Part shown: positions 16,801 through 27,050 of the stretch, piece by piece | Layout of the letters: every line of letters starts with the position of its first letter | Numbering within the stretch: the stretch's first letter is position 1 | Assembly (NCBI GenBank): GCA_017938695.1 | Contig: JAGBBA010000002.1 | Location: 1 to 47,529 of the forward strand | Length of the DNA: 47,529 nucleotides | Origin: Clostridia bacterium | GTDB taxonomy: Bacteria > Bacillota > Clostridia > Christensenellales > Aristaeellaceae | Reading direction: 5' to 3' | The notes under the pieces: generated by a model | Database searches by the model: none | Told to the model about the DNA's origin: nothing | The model's input: only the letters and a program-made list of their open reading frames with translations | Program-made: the position numbers and the translations under genes

Positions 16801-18332
16801 TGAACAAGCGACTCGTTTGCCTGCTGCTGGCTCTACTCATGCTCACCGGCTGCCAGGCACCCATTGAAAACACATCCGTTCCGGCCCACACCCTGCCCCC
16901 GGCAGAGGCCAAACATGCCGCGCCCAGCGGCTTTGACGGGCTGAAGCACACTGCCACGGTGCCGCTCTTCCTGCCCAGCAGGGACGGACAGCGGCTTTTG
17001 ACGGAGTACGTTACCCTGCCTCTGGATCACAGCCGTCACAGTGCCGAGGCCATCGTGCAGGCCCTGCTGAACTTCCCCGGCAGCGACCAGGCTGCGCCCC
17101 TGTCCGACCGGGTGACCCTGAGCCTGTACGGCCCTAATCCTGTGGAAGTTACCGGCGGCGTGTGCACGGTGAACCTGGCCGCCACCGCCCTGCAGCTGGA
17201 TGTGGAAAGCCTGCACCGGGTCAGCGCGGCCATCACCGCCACCCTGTGCGAGCTGGACGATGTGCATTATGTGAATCTTTTAGTGGCCGACCGCGCCGTG
17301 AGCATGGACATCACCGGCCACCTGCCCCTGGGCAGCCAGACGGCCCGCCCCGGCGAGGAGCTCACCTCCCTGTGGGAGCAGATGGACGCCCGCCGCACGC
17401 CCCTGGGCGAAAAGCCTGCGGACACCCCCGTTACAGCAGTGGCGACCCTGTATTTCCCCCTGGCAAACGGCTCCGGCATCGTGGCTGAGACCCGCAACCT
17501 GACCTTCCCCGGCCAGGACCCCGACCAGCTGGCCGCCGGGCTGGTCACCGCGCTTTCGGCCGGTGCGCAGTATCTTTCCGGCGCAAGCCCCATGCCCGAC
17601 CTTTCCACGCTGATGTCCGCCATGCCCCAGACCACCGAGCTGGACGACGGCGGCCGCATGATCAGCGTTTACTTCCACGCCGGGCTGGAAAACAGCCTGC
17701 GTGCCTCCGGAGTGGACATGCCCTGCCTGATCAGCGCGCTGACCTACACCCTGACCAGCTTCATCCCCTCGGTGACGTCGGTGCGCATCCACATCGGCAA
17801 TGCGCCCCTCACCAGCCTGTACAGCGCGGTGCACGGCAACCTGATTTTCCAGAACGGGCTGATCCTGCGCCAGCAGTTTGCCTCCTACCCCATGGAGCAG
17901 GTGACGCTGTACTTTGCCTCCGGCGACCGGCTGACCAAGGTGCTGCGGCCCCTGCCCTATCACCAGGCCCAGTCCTTGCAGGCACTGCTGCTGGAATTGA
18001 TCAAGGGCCCCACCCAAGCCGAGCTGGACGCCGGCTACGAGCCCGTTCTGCCCGACGGCCTGGACGAAAGCGACATTCTGGGCATGGCCCTGGAGGGCGA
18101 TACCCTGCTGGTCAACCTTTCCCCCCGCTGTGCTGAATTGCTCCGCACCCAGGCCGCCTCCTGGGAGCAGGTAGCCTGTTACAGCCTGGTGAACACCCTG
18201 TGCGAATCCATCGGTGCCCGGCGCATGCGCTTCTTCTTCGGCGGCCAGATGGCCGAGGAGCTGGGCGGCACACTGTACTGGGGCGGCGAGTTCCTGGTGA
18301 ACCCCAGCCTCATCGACCAAACATTGGGGTGA
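16800..18332 (+). CDS. GerMN-domain lipoprotein 2
   Basis: A 510-residue lipoprotein. The signal MNKRLVCLLLALLMLTGCQAP has lipobox LTGC. It appears to contain three successive GerMN-like units: ~55-175 (ATVPLFLPSRDGQRL), ~205-330 (ATLYFPLANGSGIVAETR) and ~365-495 (QVTLYFASGDRLTKVLRP, LLLELIKGPT, LPDGLDESDILGMALEGDTLLVNLS). The first base of its ATG is the last base of the previous stop (TGATG), so both lipoproteins are made together. Paralogous to its neighbour but longer. Function unknown beyond a surface location. Confidence 0.83.
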   Translation: MNKRLVCLLLALLMLTGCQAPIENTSVPAHTLPPAEAKHAAPSGFDGLKHTATVPLFLPSRDGQRLLTEYVTLPLDHSRHSAEAIVQALLNFPGSDQAAPLSDRVTLSLYGPNPVEVTGGVCTVNLAATALQLDVESLHRVSAAITATLCELDDVHYVNLLVADRAVSMDITGHLPLGSQTARPGEELTSLWEQMDARRTPLGEKPADTPVTAVATLYFPLANGSGIVAETRNLTFPGQDPDQLAAGLVTALSAGAQYLSGASPMPDLSTLMSAMPQTTELDDGGRMISVYFHAGLENSLRASGVDMPCLISALTYTLTSFIPSVTSVRIHIGNAPLTSLYSAVHGNLIFQNGLILRQQFASYPMEQVTLYFASGDRLTKVLRPLPYHQAQSLQALLLELIKGPTQAELDAGYEPVLPDGLDESDILGMALEGDTLLVNLSPRCAELLRTQAASWEQVACYSLVNTLCESIGARRMRFFFGGQMAEELGGTLYWGGEFLVNPSLIDQTLG

Positions 18333-18337
18333 ATATC

Positions 18338-19765
18338 ATGCGTAGCCCGCTTTTTCAGCGACCAGGCTGCACAGCCATCCTTGCAGCCGGAGGTCTTCTT
18401 CTGGCCGCAGGGATGTTTTTGCTTCCCGGCCTGATGGGGCAAATTGCCGCCCTGTTGCTGGGGCTTTTGTGCATCCTTTGCGTGCACCTGCTTTCTTCCA
18501 GCCTGAACCTGCCCCATCCCTGGCATTTGTCCAGGCCCCTTCGCGCCCTGTGGCACATCACCCTCCACGGCGATGTGCTCCTCGCGCCCCGCAAGGTCAC
18601 CCAGGCCTGCCTGCCCTTCACGCCCACAAGCCAGCCCAGGCTGCAATCCGGGGCGATCCTGTGGGCATCCGCCGCCACGGTGACCCATACCCTGGCGGAA
18701 CCACGCGACCGCGACGCCATCCTGGCCGCCGTGAAGCCCCTGGGCTTTACCCCGGAGAAATTCCTGGCCCGCTGCCCCATCCTGGGGGAAGTGGAGGCCA
18801 ATGGGCAAAAGGGCTATGTGGTGCGCGACGGCAACGGCTTCCGGGCCTATTTCCTGGGCGAGCCCGGGGCACTGCTCCCAGCCTGCACCCATGTGTGGGA
18901 GCAGCAGGAGCGTCCCCTGGCGGAGGACGACCCCGCCCGTCTGCCTGCCTCCCGGCCCGGGCTGTACGGCCTGGCCATGGCCCCCGCCGATGACGACGGC
19001 GTAGGCCCCCTGACCTACCTGGGCTCCCTGCTGGTGGAAACGCCCCTCCAGCACACCGATGCCCCCCAACGCCTGGCCAGCGGCGGCTTCCAGGTCACGG
19101 TGCTGCCTGCCGTCCAAGCACCGGAGCACACCGAGGCCCTCACCGCCCTTTCCACCGTGCAGGATATCCCCAAGCACTCTCTGCATGTGGCCCTGGAAGC
19201 ATCCGGCGATAACAGCTACACCGTGCCCGACCCTGAGATCGACTGGGTGGAAGACATCCTGGCCATGCAGCAGCGTTCGATGCACCATACCATTGAAATG
19301 TACGGGGCCCTCTGTGCGCCCCTTTGTGTGGCACTGGCTGCCGTGGCGTGGCAGCTCCCGGCCTGGCTGATCCCCCTGGGCATGGTACTCACCCTGCCCC
19401 GCAGCCTGGATTTCCTCTGCTTCGGCCAGAAACCCCGCGCCCTGCCCGGCAGCATCATCCGGCTTTGCATTTGCGTTATGCTGTGCCTGGCTGGCGGCAT
19501 GGGGCTGTATCATTTTGCCGGGTATGTATCGCCCCAGGATGCCCGCGACGGACTGGTCATCGCCTTCTGCGCCATGGCCACGCTGCTTTCGCTGGGACAG
19601 TCCGGCCTGGCCCTGAAGCTGGTATTGCCCCTGGGCGTAGCTGGCATCGCCGCGGCGTGGCTTATTCTGCAGGTGCCGGTGCTGCTTGGCGCGTTCTGCC
19701 TGCTGGCCGGGCTGCTCCTGGCCCTGGTACTGCGGCTTTTGCTCCGTCCGCTGGAATGTTCATGA
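18338..19765 (+). CDS. Membrane protein resembling a degenerate P-type ATPase
   Basis: A 475-residue protein: two hydrophobic segments (~13-53), a ~260-residue soluble part, then about six membrane helices (~322-470). By eye the soluble part follows a P-type ATPase order. GDVLLAPRKVTQ (78-89) sits where DVL.LDKTGTLT should be. YFLGEPGALLPACTHVW (171-187) looks like the N-domain KGAPE..L..C, PLAEDDPARL..GLYGLAMA (193-214) like the stretch leading to LALA, and YLGSLLVETPLQHTDAPQRLASGGFQVTVL (227-256) like the FLG...DP.R....I..L..AGI.V.M.TGD region. The phosphorylated Asp, TGES and GDGVND motifs are all missing, as is the actuator domain. I infer an inactive, shortened homologue. Start at 18338 behind GGGGTGA; last gene of the operon. 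Confidence 0.6.
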   Translation: MRSPLFQRPGCTAILAAGGLLLAAGMFLLPGLMGQIAALLLGLLCILCVHLLSSSLNLPHPWHLSRPLRALWHITLHGDVLLAPRKVTQACLPFTPTSQPRLQSGAILWASAATVTHTLAEPRDRDAILAAVKPLGFTPEKFLARCPILGEVEANGQKGYVVRDGNGFRAYFLGEPGALLPACTHVWEQQERPLAEDDPARLPASRPGLYGLAMAPADDDGVGPLTYLGSLLVETPLQHTDAPQRLASGGFQVTVLPAVQAPEHTEALTALSTVQDIPKHSLHVALEASGDNSYTVPDPEIDWVEDILAMQQRSMHHTIEMYGALCAPLCVALAAVAWQLPAWLIPLGMVLTLPRSLDFLCFGQKPRALPGSIIRLCICVMLCLAGGMGLYHFAGYVSPQDARDGLVIAFCAMATLLSLGQSGLALKLVLPLGVAGIAAAWLILQVPVLLGAFCLLAGLLLALVLRLLLRPLECS

Positions 19766-19822
19766 TTTTCCCACAAGTGTTCATAATCCGTTCATGCCAA
19801 GGACAAAATTATCCCGTACACT
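19759..19822 (+). promoter_or_regulatory. TTCAT direct repeats and promoter region of htrA
   Basis: TTCAT occurs three times in the same orientation, at 19759, 19780 and 19791. The spacings are 21 and 11 bases, close to two and one helical turns. Direct repeats at 11 bases are the usual binding geometry of OmpR/PhoB-family regulators. A candidate -10 TACACT follows at 19817-19822, 35 bases before the htrA start. The regulator encoded at 13681 is the natural candidate to bind here; inference. Confidence 0.5.
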
Positions 19823-19856
19823 ATGCTCGTAAACCACAAAAGGAGGTTTTTGCAAG

Positions 19857-21191
19857 ATGAAAAAGCGTTTGCTTGGATATGTGGCTGTGGCCCTGGTGTG
19901 CATGATGGTGGGCTCCGCCCTGACACTGACCATCAACCCCACCGCCCAGGCCGAAGAAACCGTGACCACCGTGGTCACCAGCCCCTTTACCGCCGCCATC
20001 GCAGAGGTTCGCGGCAGCGTGGTGGGCGTCAACAATTATCAAACGGTGCGCTACTCCAACCGCAACACCTATGACCTGGACGACTTCTTTGGCGATTTCG
20101 GCTTCCCCTTCGGCGGCTTCGGCGGCTATGGCGGCGGCAACAGCTACGGCAGCGACCGCGGCCTGGAGGAGCAGGTGCAGGAAGTGCTGGCCGGTACCGG
20201 CTCGGGCGTGGTGGTTGGCGAAGGCTATGTGCTGACCAACTTCCACGTGGTGGAAGACGCCACCCGCCTGGAAATCTCCGTGAAGGAAGAGAGTAAGGAG
20301 GAAGCCACCACCTACGCCTCCACCCTGGTGGCCTTTGACGAAAACCTGGACGTGGCCGTGATCTACGCTCCCGAATTGAAGCTGACCCCCGTCAAGCTGG
20401 GCAACAGCGATTCCCTCCTGGTGGGCGACTGGGCCATCTGCATCGGCAATCCCCTGAGCGAGCAGTTCACCGGCACGGTGACCGTGGGCATCGTTTCCGC
20501 CCTGGACCGCGCCGTGTCCTCCACCACCTATGACAAGTACGGCCGCAAGGAAACCATCACCAACACCATGATCCAGACCGACGCGGCCATCAACGCCGGC
20601 AATTCCGGCGGCGGCATGTTCTCCGTCACCGGCGAACTGATGGGCATCCCCACCCTGAAGTACACCGGCTCCGCCTTCAGCGGCACCCCGGTGGACGGCA
20701 TCGGCATGTGCATCCCCATCAACGCCGCCAAGCCCATCATTGAGGACGTGCTGAAGAACAACCTCACCGAGAACGTCAGCGACACCGCCTCCGCCGCTGA
20801 GGAAGCCACCGATACCTCCCTTATCGGCAAGCCCCGCATGGGCGTGAGCGTGGCCAACATCAACCAGAACAGCACCCTGGTGCTGCAGGGCATCCTGCCC
20901 AAGGGCGTGTATGTCAGCGAGGTTGAGGCTGGCTCCCCCGCCGAAAAGGCCGGTATGCTGCCCGGCGATATCATCGTGGACGTGGACGATACCATCGTCA
21001 CCAACTCTGCCGAGATGAACACCATCATCTCCGCCAAGGGCGTGGGCGATATGCTGAAGGTGAAGGTCTACCGCGCCCCCGGCCTGGCTGACCTGATGGA
21101 GCAGGGCTCCGTTAACCCCGACGACATTCCCGACGGCGAGTATGTGGACCTGGAGGTCGTGCTGGCCATCGTGGATGAGATCAAGCAGTAA
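19857..21191 (+). CDS. HtrA/DegP-type serine protease with PDZ domain
   Basis: A 444-residue membrane-anchored protease. An N-terminal hydrophobic segment (~7-27) ends in TAQA and could be a signal or anchor. A Gly/Phe/Tyr-rich linker (~78-98) precedes the trypsin-like S1C domain with catalytic H130 (LTNFHVV), D165 (ENLDVAV) and S250 (NAGNSGGG). A PDZ domain follows (~320-440) with GVYVSEVEAGSPAEKAGM. Such proteases degrade or refold damaged proteins outside the membrane. It has AAAGGAGG before its ATG and its own promoter region. It lies right after the two-component/GerMN operon, in line with envelope-stress control. Confidence 0.92.
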   Translation: MKKRLLGYVAVALVCMMVGSALTLTINPTAQAEETVTTVVTSPFTAAIAEVRGSVVGVNNYQTVRYSNRNTYDLDDFFGDFGFPFGGFGGYGGGNSYGSDRGLEEQVQEVLAGTGSGVVVGEGYVLTNFHVVEDATRLEISVKEESKEEATTYASTLVAFDENLDVAVIYAPELKLTPVKLGNSDSLLVGDWAICIGNPLSEQFTGTVTVGIVSALDRAVSSTTYDKYGRKETITNTMIQTDAAINAGNSGGGMFSVTGELMGIPTLKYTGSAFSGTPVDGIGMCIPINAAKPIIEDVLKNNLTENVSDTASAAEEATDTSLIGKPRMGVSVANINQNSTLVLQGILPKGVYVSEVEAGSPAEKAGMLPGDIIVDVDDTIVTNSAEMNTIISAKGVGDMLKVKVYRAPGLADLMEQGSVNPDDIPDGEYVDLEVVLAIVDEIKQ

Positions 21192-21200
21192 CATCCGCAA

Positions 21201-21236
21201 AAAGAAGCAGGAGCATCAAGCTCCTGCTTCTTTTTT
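21201..21236. terminator. Bidirectional terminator between htrA and the flavodoxin gene
   Basis: AAAGAAGCAGGAGC (21201-21214) and GCTCCTGCTTCTTT (21220-21233) pair perfectly around ATCAA, with a T-run to 21236. The A-run on the left lets it serve both converging transcripts. Confidence 0.93.
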
Positions 21237-21747
21237 ACTGCCCCTGGCAATGCGCCACCAGCGGCTGGATGTACTTTTCATCGGTCAGGTCATAGGACTT
21301 GCACAGCATCCGGTACATTTCGCTGTCCTCGCCCTCCTGCTTCTTGGTCATCGCCCGGAAGGCAGCCATCAGGGCCTTGTCCACCGCGCCCATCTTTTCA
21401 TAATTCAGACCGCCCGGGAAGTAGAACGCCCTGATGCGTTCCCACTGCTCCTGGGTGAAGTTGCGGCGCAGGGCAGATTCGATCTCCGGGTTTTCCGCAG
21501 GACTGGCCCCGACCGCAAACACCGCGATGTTCTTCTTCAGCGGTTCAGCCACCTTCAGGAATTTTTTCAGGCCAATGATGGAACCGGCATGGCACCAGCC
21601 GCCGTAGACCAGGGTGTCGTAGGCACTCAAGTCCATGGCCTGCGCGTCCTTCCACGCCACGGCTTCGCAGTTCAGTGCCGCGCCGATCCACCCGGCGTAC
21701 CGCTGGGTAAAGCCCGTTTTGCTCTGATAAATCACAATCGCTTTCAT
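21235..21747 (-). CDS. Flavodoxin-domain protein
   Basis: A 170-residue cytoplasmic protein with a flavodoxin fold. The N-terminal IVIYQSKTGFTQRYA is the FMN-phosphate loop, followed by YDTLVYGGWCHAG and AVFAVGASP at the expected later strands. The C-terminal helix-rich part (~110-165) is typical of the flavodoxin-domain family that also contains HemG-like proteins. Its start overlaps the stop of the TetR gene by four bases, so it is co-translated with a regulator that probably controls it. Redox partner unknown. Confidence 0.8.
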   Translation of the reverse strand: MKAIVIYQSKTGFTQRYAGWIGAALNCEAVAWKDAQAMDLSAYDTLVYGGWCHAGSIIGLKKFLKVAEPLKKNIAVFAVGASPAENPEIESALRRNFTQEQWERIRAFYFPGGLNYEKMGAVDKALMAAFRAMTKKQEGEDSEMYRMLCKSYDLTDEKYIQPLVAHCQGQ

Positions 21748-22310
21748 ACGTCCTCCTTCTGTGCCAGGCGCAGAAACGCCTGATAGGCATGCTCCAGCCG
21801 GGCCAGCAGCTCGCTTTCCGGCAAGTCGGCAGCGCCGGTGGCCAGCATGGTGCCGATGCCCGTAGTGAATACCAGCATGTTCAGGTGCAGCTCCTTCGCC
21901 CTCTCCAGCGGAATGTTCAGCTGCCGGGCAATGCCCTGGGGCACCCGGGGATCGGCATCCCGTCCATACAGGTCGTCCAGAGTGTGCATGTACGGCCTTT
22001 TCCGCTGGATAAACAGCTGGAAGAGATGGGGTTCCGTCTTGGCATAGTGTACATACGCATAGCCCGTGGAGCGGAACAGATCCGCCGGGTCAATGTGCTG
22101 CGCCATGAACGCCTGCATGTGCTCTGCCGCCTTTTCTGCCACGGCCGCGCGGAGTTCCTCCATGCTGTTGCAGTAGCTGTAAATCGGCTGCACAGAGCAG
22201 CCCAGCTCGTCGGCGATACGCTTCACCAGCACCTGGGCAATGCCCTCCTGCCGGGTGATGGCGAAGGCTGCATCCACCACCATTTCCCGGGTGATCCTCT
22301 GTTTAGGCAT
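21744..22310 (-). CDS. TetR-family regulator
   Basis: A 188-residue regulator. Helix-turn-helix at ~8-55: TREMVVDAAFAITRQEG, then VKRIADELGCSVQPIYSYC. The C-terminal domain (~70-180) would hold the ligand site and is not recognised more closely. Start at 22310 behind AAAGGAGG. It is first in a two-gene operon with the flavodoxin protein. A consensus promoter overlaps a palindrome upstream, as expected of autorepression. Confidence 0.87.
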   Translation of the reverse strand: MPKQRITREMVVDAAFAITRQEGIAQVLVKRIADELGCSVQPIYSYCNSMEELRAAVAEKAAEHMQAFMAQHIDPADLFRSTGYAYVHYAKTEPHLFQLFIQRKRPYMHTLDDLYGRDADPRVPQGIARQLNIPLERAKELHLNMLVFTTGIGTMLATGAADLPESELLARLEHAYQAFLRLAQKEDV

Positions 22311-22323
22311 AGCTACCTCCTTT

Positions 22324-22363
22324 TATATAAACCGATTATATAACTTGTTTATGTATCTGTCAA
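22324..22363 (-). promoter_or_regulatory. Consensus promoter with overlapping TetR-type operator
   Basis: On the minus strand TTGACA (22363-22358), exactly 17 bases, and TATAAT (22340-22335) form a perfect sigma-A promoter. The palindrome TATATAAAC (22324-22332)/GTTTATGTA (22347-22355) matches at 8 of 9 positions and brackets the -10 box. A bound TetR dimer would block polymerase. Confidence 0.82.
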
Positions 22364-22366
22364 CAC

Positions 22367-22393
22367 AAAACCCTGCCGGGGTTTCCGGCAGGG
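22367..22393 (-). terminator. Intrinsic terminator of the ctsR-clpC operon
   Basis: CCCTGCCGG (22371-22379) and CCGGCAGGG (22385-22393) pair perfectly; on the minus strand the stem is followed by TTTTG. It stands directly after the clpC stop. Confidence 0.88.
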
Positions 22394-22399
22394 CAAAGC

Positions 22400-24838
<2,439 letters not shown>

Positions 24839-24851
24839 ATCGTTCCTCCCG

Positions 24852-25844
24852 TTAATCCTTCAGCATGGCGCGGATGCACTCGGCGCGCTTTTCGTCCAGT
24901 GCGCGGCCGGTGACGGTAGATTCCATCAACGCCTGCAGATTGGCTTCCTGCACCTGCTCCAGCATGGCGTCCAGGGTGGCCAGCTTCACAGGCAGCATGC
25001 CCATGGCCGCGCCCAGGCGCACGCCGCTCCAATGCTTGAAAAACTCATTCTGGCCCATGCACCGGGCATATTGCATGATGCCCCACGCCCGGTAGATGCT
25101 GTCTTCCAGGGCATTGCGGCCGTTTTGCAGCGATTTTTCCCTGAGGGCCAGCTCCATGTCCGTCAGTTGATGGCCCACGGCGGTCACCGCGCTGATCAGC
25201 TCCTGCTCGGTTCTTCCCAGGGTGACCTGGTTGGACACCAGGTACAGGTTGCCCAACGCCTCGGAGCCCTCGCCGTACACGCCCCGGATGGTCAGGCCCA
25301 CCTTGGCCACGATCTGCCCCACGTTGCCCATCTGCTTGAGAATGGTCAGCATGGGCAGGTGGATCAAAAGCGATGCTCTCATGCCCGTGCCGGTGTTGGT
25401 GGGGCAGGCGGTGAGGTAGCCCAGCTGCTCGTCGTAGGCAAAGGACACCTGACGGCTGAGGGCGTCATCCATGCGGAAGCAGGCTTCCGCGGCCTCCTGC
25501 AAGGCCATGCCGCTGCGGATGGCCTGGATGCGCAGATGATCCTCCTCGTTCATCATGATGGATAGGCCTTCCGCCTCATTGAGCAGCACGGCGGCGGTGG
25601 CCGGATCACGCAGGAGATCCTTGCTGATCAGCCTGCACTCCGCCAGGGCCCTGCGCTGCACGTCGTCCATGTCGATGAGGCGCAAAAGCTCAAAGCCGCT
25701 GTCCTGCCCGGAAAGCCGCAGGGCGTTGCTGGTGCGGGCAATGCACATGGCCGCCGCGTCGGGCTTGTGGGCCACATCAAAGGGGATATCCTGATAGTTG
25801 CGGGCCAGCCGCACCCGGGAGGACAGCACGATGGGGTTGCTCAT
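24852..25844 (-). CDS. mcsB: Protein arginine kinase McsB
   Basis: A 330-residue phosphagen-kinase-like enzyme that phosphorylates arginines on misfolded proteins and on CtsR, marking them for ClpCP. Marks: VLSSRVRLARN at the N-terminus, IMMNEEDHLRIQ, and GYLTACPTNTGTGMRAS. The start overlaps the mcsA stop by four bases. The length is slightly below the B. subtilis protein (about 360) mostly through a shorter C-terminus. Confidence 0.95.
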   Translation of the reverse strand: MSNPIVLSSRVRLARNYQDIPFDVAHKPDAAAMCIARTSNALRLSGQDSGFELLRLIDMDDVQRRALAECRLISKDLLRDPATAAVLLNEAEGLSIMMNEEDHLRIQAIRSGMALQEAAEACFRMDDALSRQVSFAYDEQLGYLTACPTNTGTGMRASLLIHLPMLTILKQMGNVGQIVAKVGLTIRGVYGEGSEALGNLYLVSNQVTLGRTEQELISAVTAVGHQLTDMELALREKSLQNGRNALEDSIYRAWGIMQYARCMGQNEFFKHWSGVRLGAAMGMLPVKLATLDAMLEQVQEANLQALMESTVTGRALDEKRAECIRAMLKD

Positions 25845-26344
25845 GCCTCCGCCTCCTTTGCCGCCAGCTCCTTCAGCTGGTCGCGAATGCGAGCCGCCGT
25901 TTCAAAATCCTCCACGGCGATGGCCTGCTCCATCTGCCGGGTCAGGTCCTCCTGGCGGTAGCGGCTGCGCTGGGCATCCTCGGTGGCCAAGGGCTTGCGC
26001 CCGGCATGCTGCACCCGGCCGTGGATCTGCAGCAGCATGGGCTGCAATTGCTCGTGGAAGGCCTCATAGCAGGCCGGACAGCCCAGGTGGCCGGTTTTGG
26101 TGAACTGGCTGAGCGTCGTGCGGCACCGGGGGCACACCACCTCCGGCTGCTTCTCCGCAGGGGTATCATTCCCGGTAATCGCCGATAATATGGAGCTGAG
26201 CAGGCTTTTGATATTGCCGCTGGCGATGTTCATATTCATTTTGGCCATGCAGTCGCCGCACAGGTGACGGGTGGTGAGTTCCTCCCCCACCATCACCGAC
26301 AGGGTGTAGCTGGCCTCATTGACCTTGCATTCTTCACAAAGCAT
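25841..26344 (-). CDS. mcsA: McsB activator McsA
   Basis: A 167-residue zinc-finger protein that activates McsB. Cysteine pairs: CEEC near residue 3-6, CGDC near 29-32, CPRC and CPAC in the middle, giving two zinc sites. A UVR motif lies at the C-terminus (LTRQMEQAIAVEDFETAARI). It lies between ctsR and mcsB in the order usual for Bacilli and Clostridia. Confidence 0.94.
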   Translation of the reverse strand: MLCEECKVNEASYTLSVMVGEELTTRHLCGDCMAKMNMNIASGNIKSLLSSILSAITGNDTPAEKQPEVVCPRCRTTLSQFTKTGHLGCPACYEAFHEQLQPMLLQIHGRVQHAGRKPLATEDAQRSRYRQEDLTRQMEQAIAVEDFETAARIRDQLKELAAKEAEA

Positions 26345-26370
26345 GGAAAACCATCCTTTCGCTTAACAGC

Positions 26371-26844
26371 TTATGCCTCACGGTTCTGCCGCGCCACGGC
26401 CGTGAGCATGCTTTTCAGGCTGCGGGCGCGCAGGGCGTCCTTCATCTGGTCAGGCACGGGGATCGCCAGTGCCTGGCTGGATATAGCAGCGCGCATGATC
26501 TCCGCCTCGTGGACGGTAACCACCTGCTGCTGGGCCAGCTGCCCCAGCAGGCGAACTGCCTCTTCTTCGGAAATGGCCGTGCCGATCCTCTCGTTGATGA
26601 GATACGCCAACCGCTGCTGGCCGCTTTCCACCACGCGGACGATGCGGATATATCCGCCCCCGCCCCGCCGGGACTCGATCACATAACCGTCGTCCAGGGT
26701 GAAGCGGGTGGCCAGCACATAGTTGATCTGGCTGGGCGCACAGCCGAAATACTCGGCCAGCTCGTTGCGCTTCAGCTCGACCTCGGTTTCCTCCTGGCTC
26801 AAGAGCGTTTTGATAAAGCTCTCAATGGAATCGCTTAATCTCAT
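26371..26844 (-). CDS. ctsR: Heat-shock repressor CtsR
   Basis: A 157-residue repressor of clp and related heat-shock genes. The winged-helix domain is clear: ELAEYFGCAPSQINYVL, then TLDDGYVIESRRGGGGYIRI, where the RGGGG wing tip binds DNA and senses heat. The ATG at 26844 is better spaced from GAGGG than a second ATG two codons upstream. First gene of the operon and controlled by its own product through the box at 26859-26875. Confidence 0.95.
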   Translation of the reverse strand: MRLSDSIESFIKTLLSQEETEVELKRNELAEYFGCAPSQINYVLATRFTLDDGYVIESRRGGGGYIRIVRVVESGQQRLAYLINERIGTAISEEEAVRLLGQLAQQQVVTVHEAEIMRAAISSQALAIPVPDQMKDALRARSLKSMLTAVARQNREA

Positions 26845-26858
26845 GGTCATCCCTCAAT

Positions 26859-26890
26859 TCTGACTATCTTTGACCAAAACAAGTATACCA
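26859..26890 (-). promoter_or_regulatory. CtsR box and promoter of the ctsR operon
   Basis: On the minus strand GGTCAAAGATAGTCAGA (26875-26859) matches the CtsR consensus RGTCAAANANRGTCAAA at 16 of 17 positions. An extended -10 TGGTATACT (26890-26882) stands directly upstream, so the repressor sits on the transcription start. Confidence 0.9.
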
Positions 26891-26929
26891 CAAGGAGCAT
26901 GACTTTGCAAGCCATGACCCTTGTGGTAT
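26885..26929. repeat. Perfect 12-bp inverted repeat upstream of ctsR
   Basis: TATACCACAAGG (26885-26896) and CCTTGTGGTATA (26918-26929) are exact inverted copies around a 21-base loop. Each arm carries a TGTGGTATA sequence that can be read as an extended -10, outward on both strands. The left arm overlaps the ctsR -10 box, so the structure may have a regulatory role. Confidence 0.7.
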
Positions 26930-26933
26930 AAAT

Positions 26934-27010
26934 TCGGAATGCTGAATTCGGAATTGAGCGTGTGGACGGTAACTAAATTCCGCATTACGCATTCCGCATT
27001 CCGAATTCAA
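26934..27010. repeat. AATTCGGAATGC-type palindromic element
   Basis: AATTCGGAATGC-type units at the left end and GCATTCCGCATTCCGAATT units at the right end make the whole element a large imperfect palindrome. The same units stand at about 10238-10271. The spacer (26958-26979) is unrelated to the arms. It is a dispersed repeat by its two copies here; mobility is unproven. Confidence 0.7.
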
Positions 27011-27050
27011 AAAAATCATGCCGGAGAGCGATGCTCTCCGGCTGATTTTT
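27011..27050. terminator. Strong bidirectional terminator after the GH2 gene
   Basis: GCCGGAGAGC (27020-27029), GAT and GCTCTCCGGC (27033-27042), with A-run and T-run flanks that extend the stem apart from one bulged T. It ends the GH2 transcript right at its stop codon. Confidence 0.93.
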
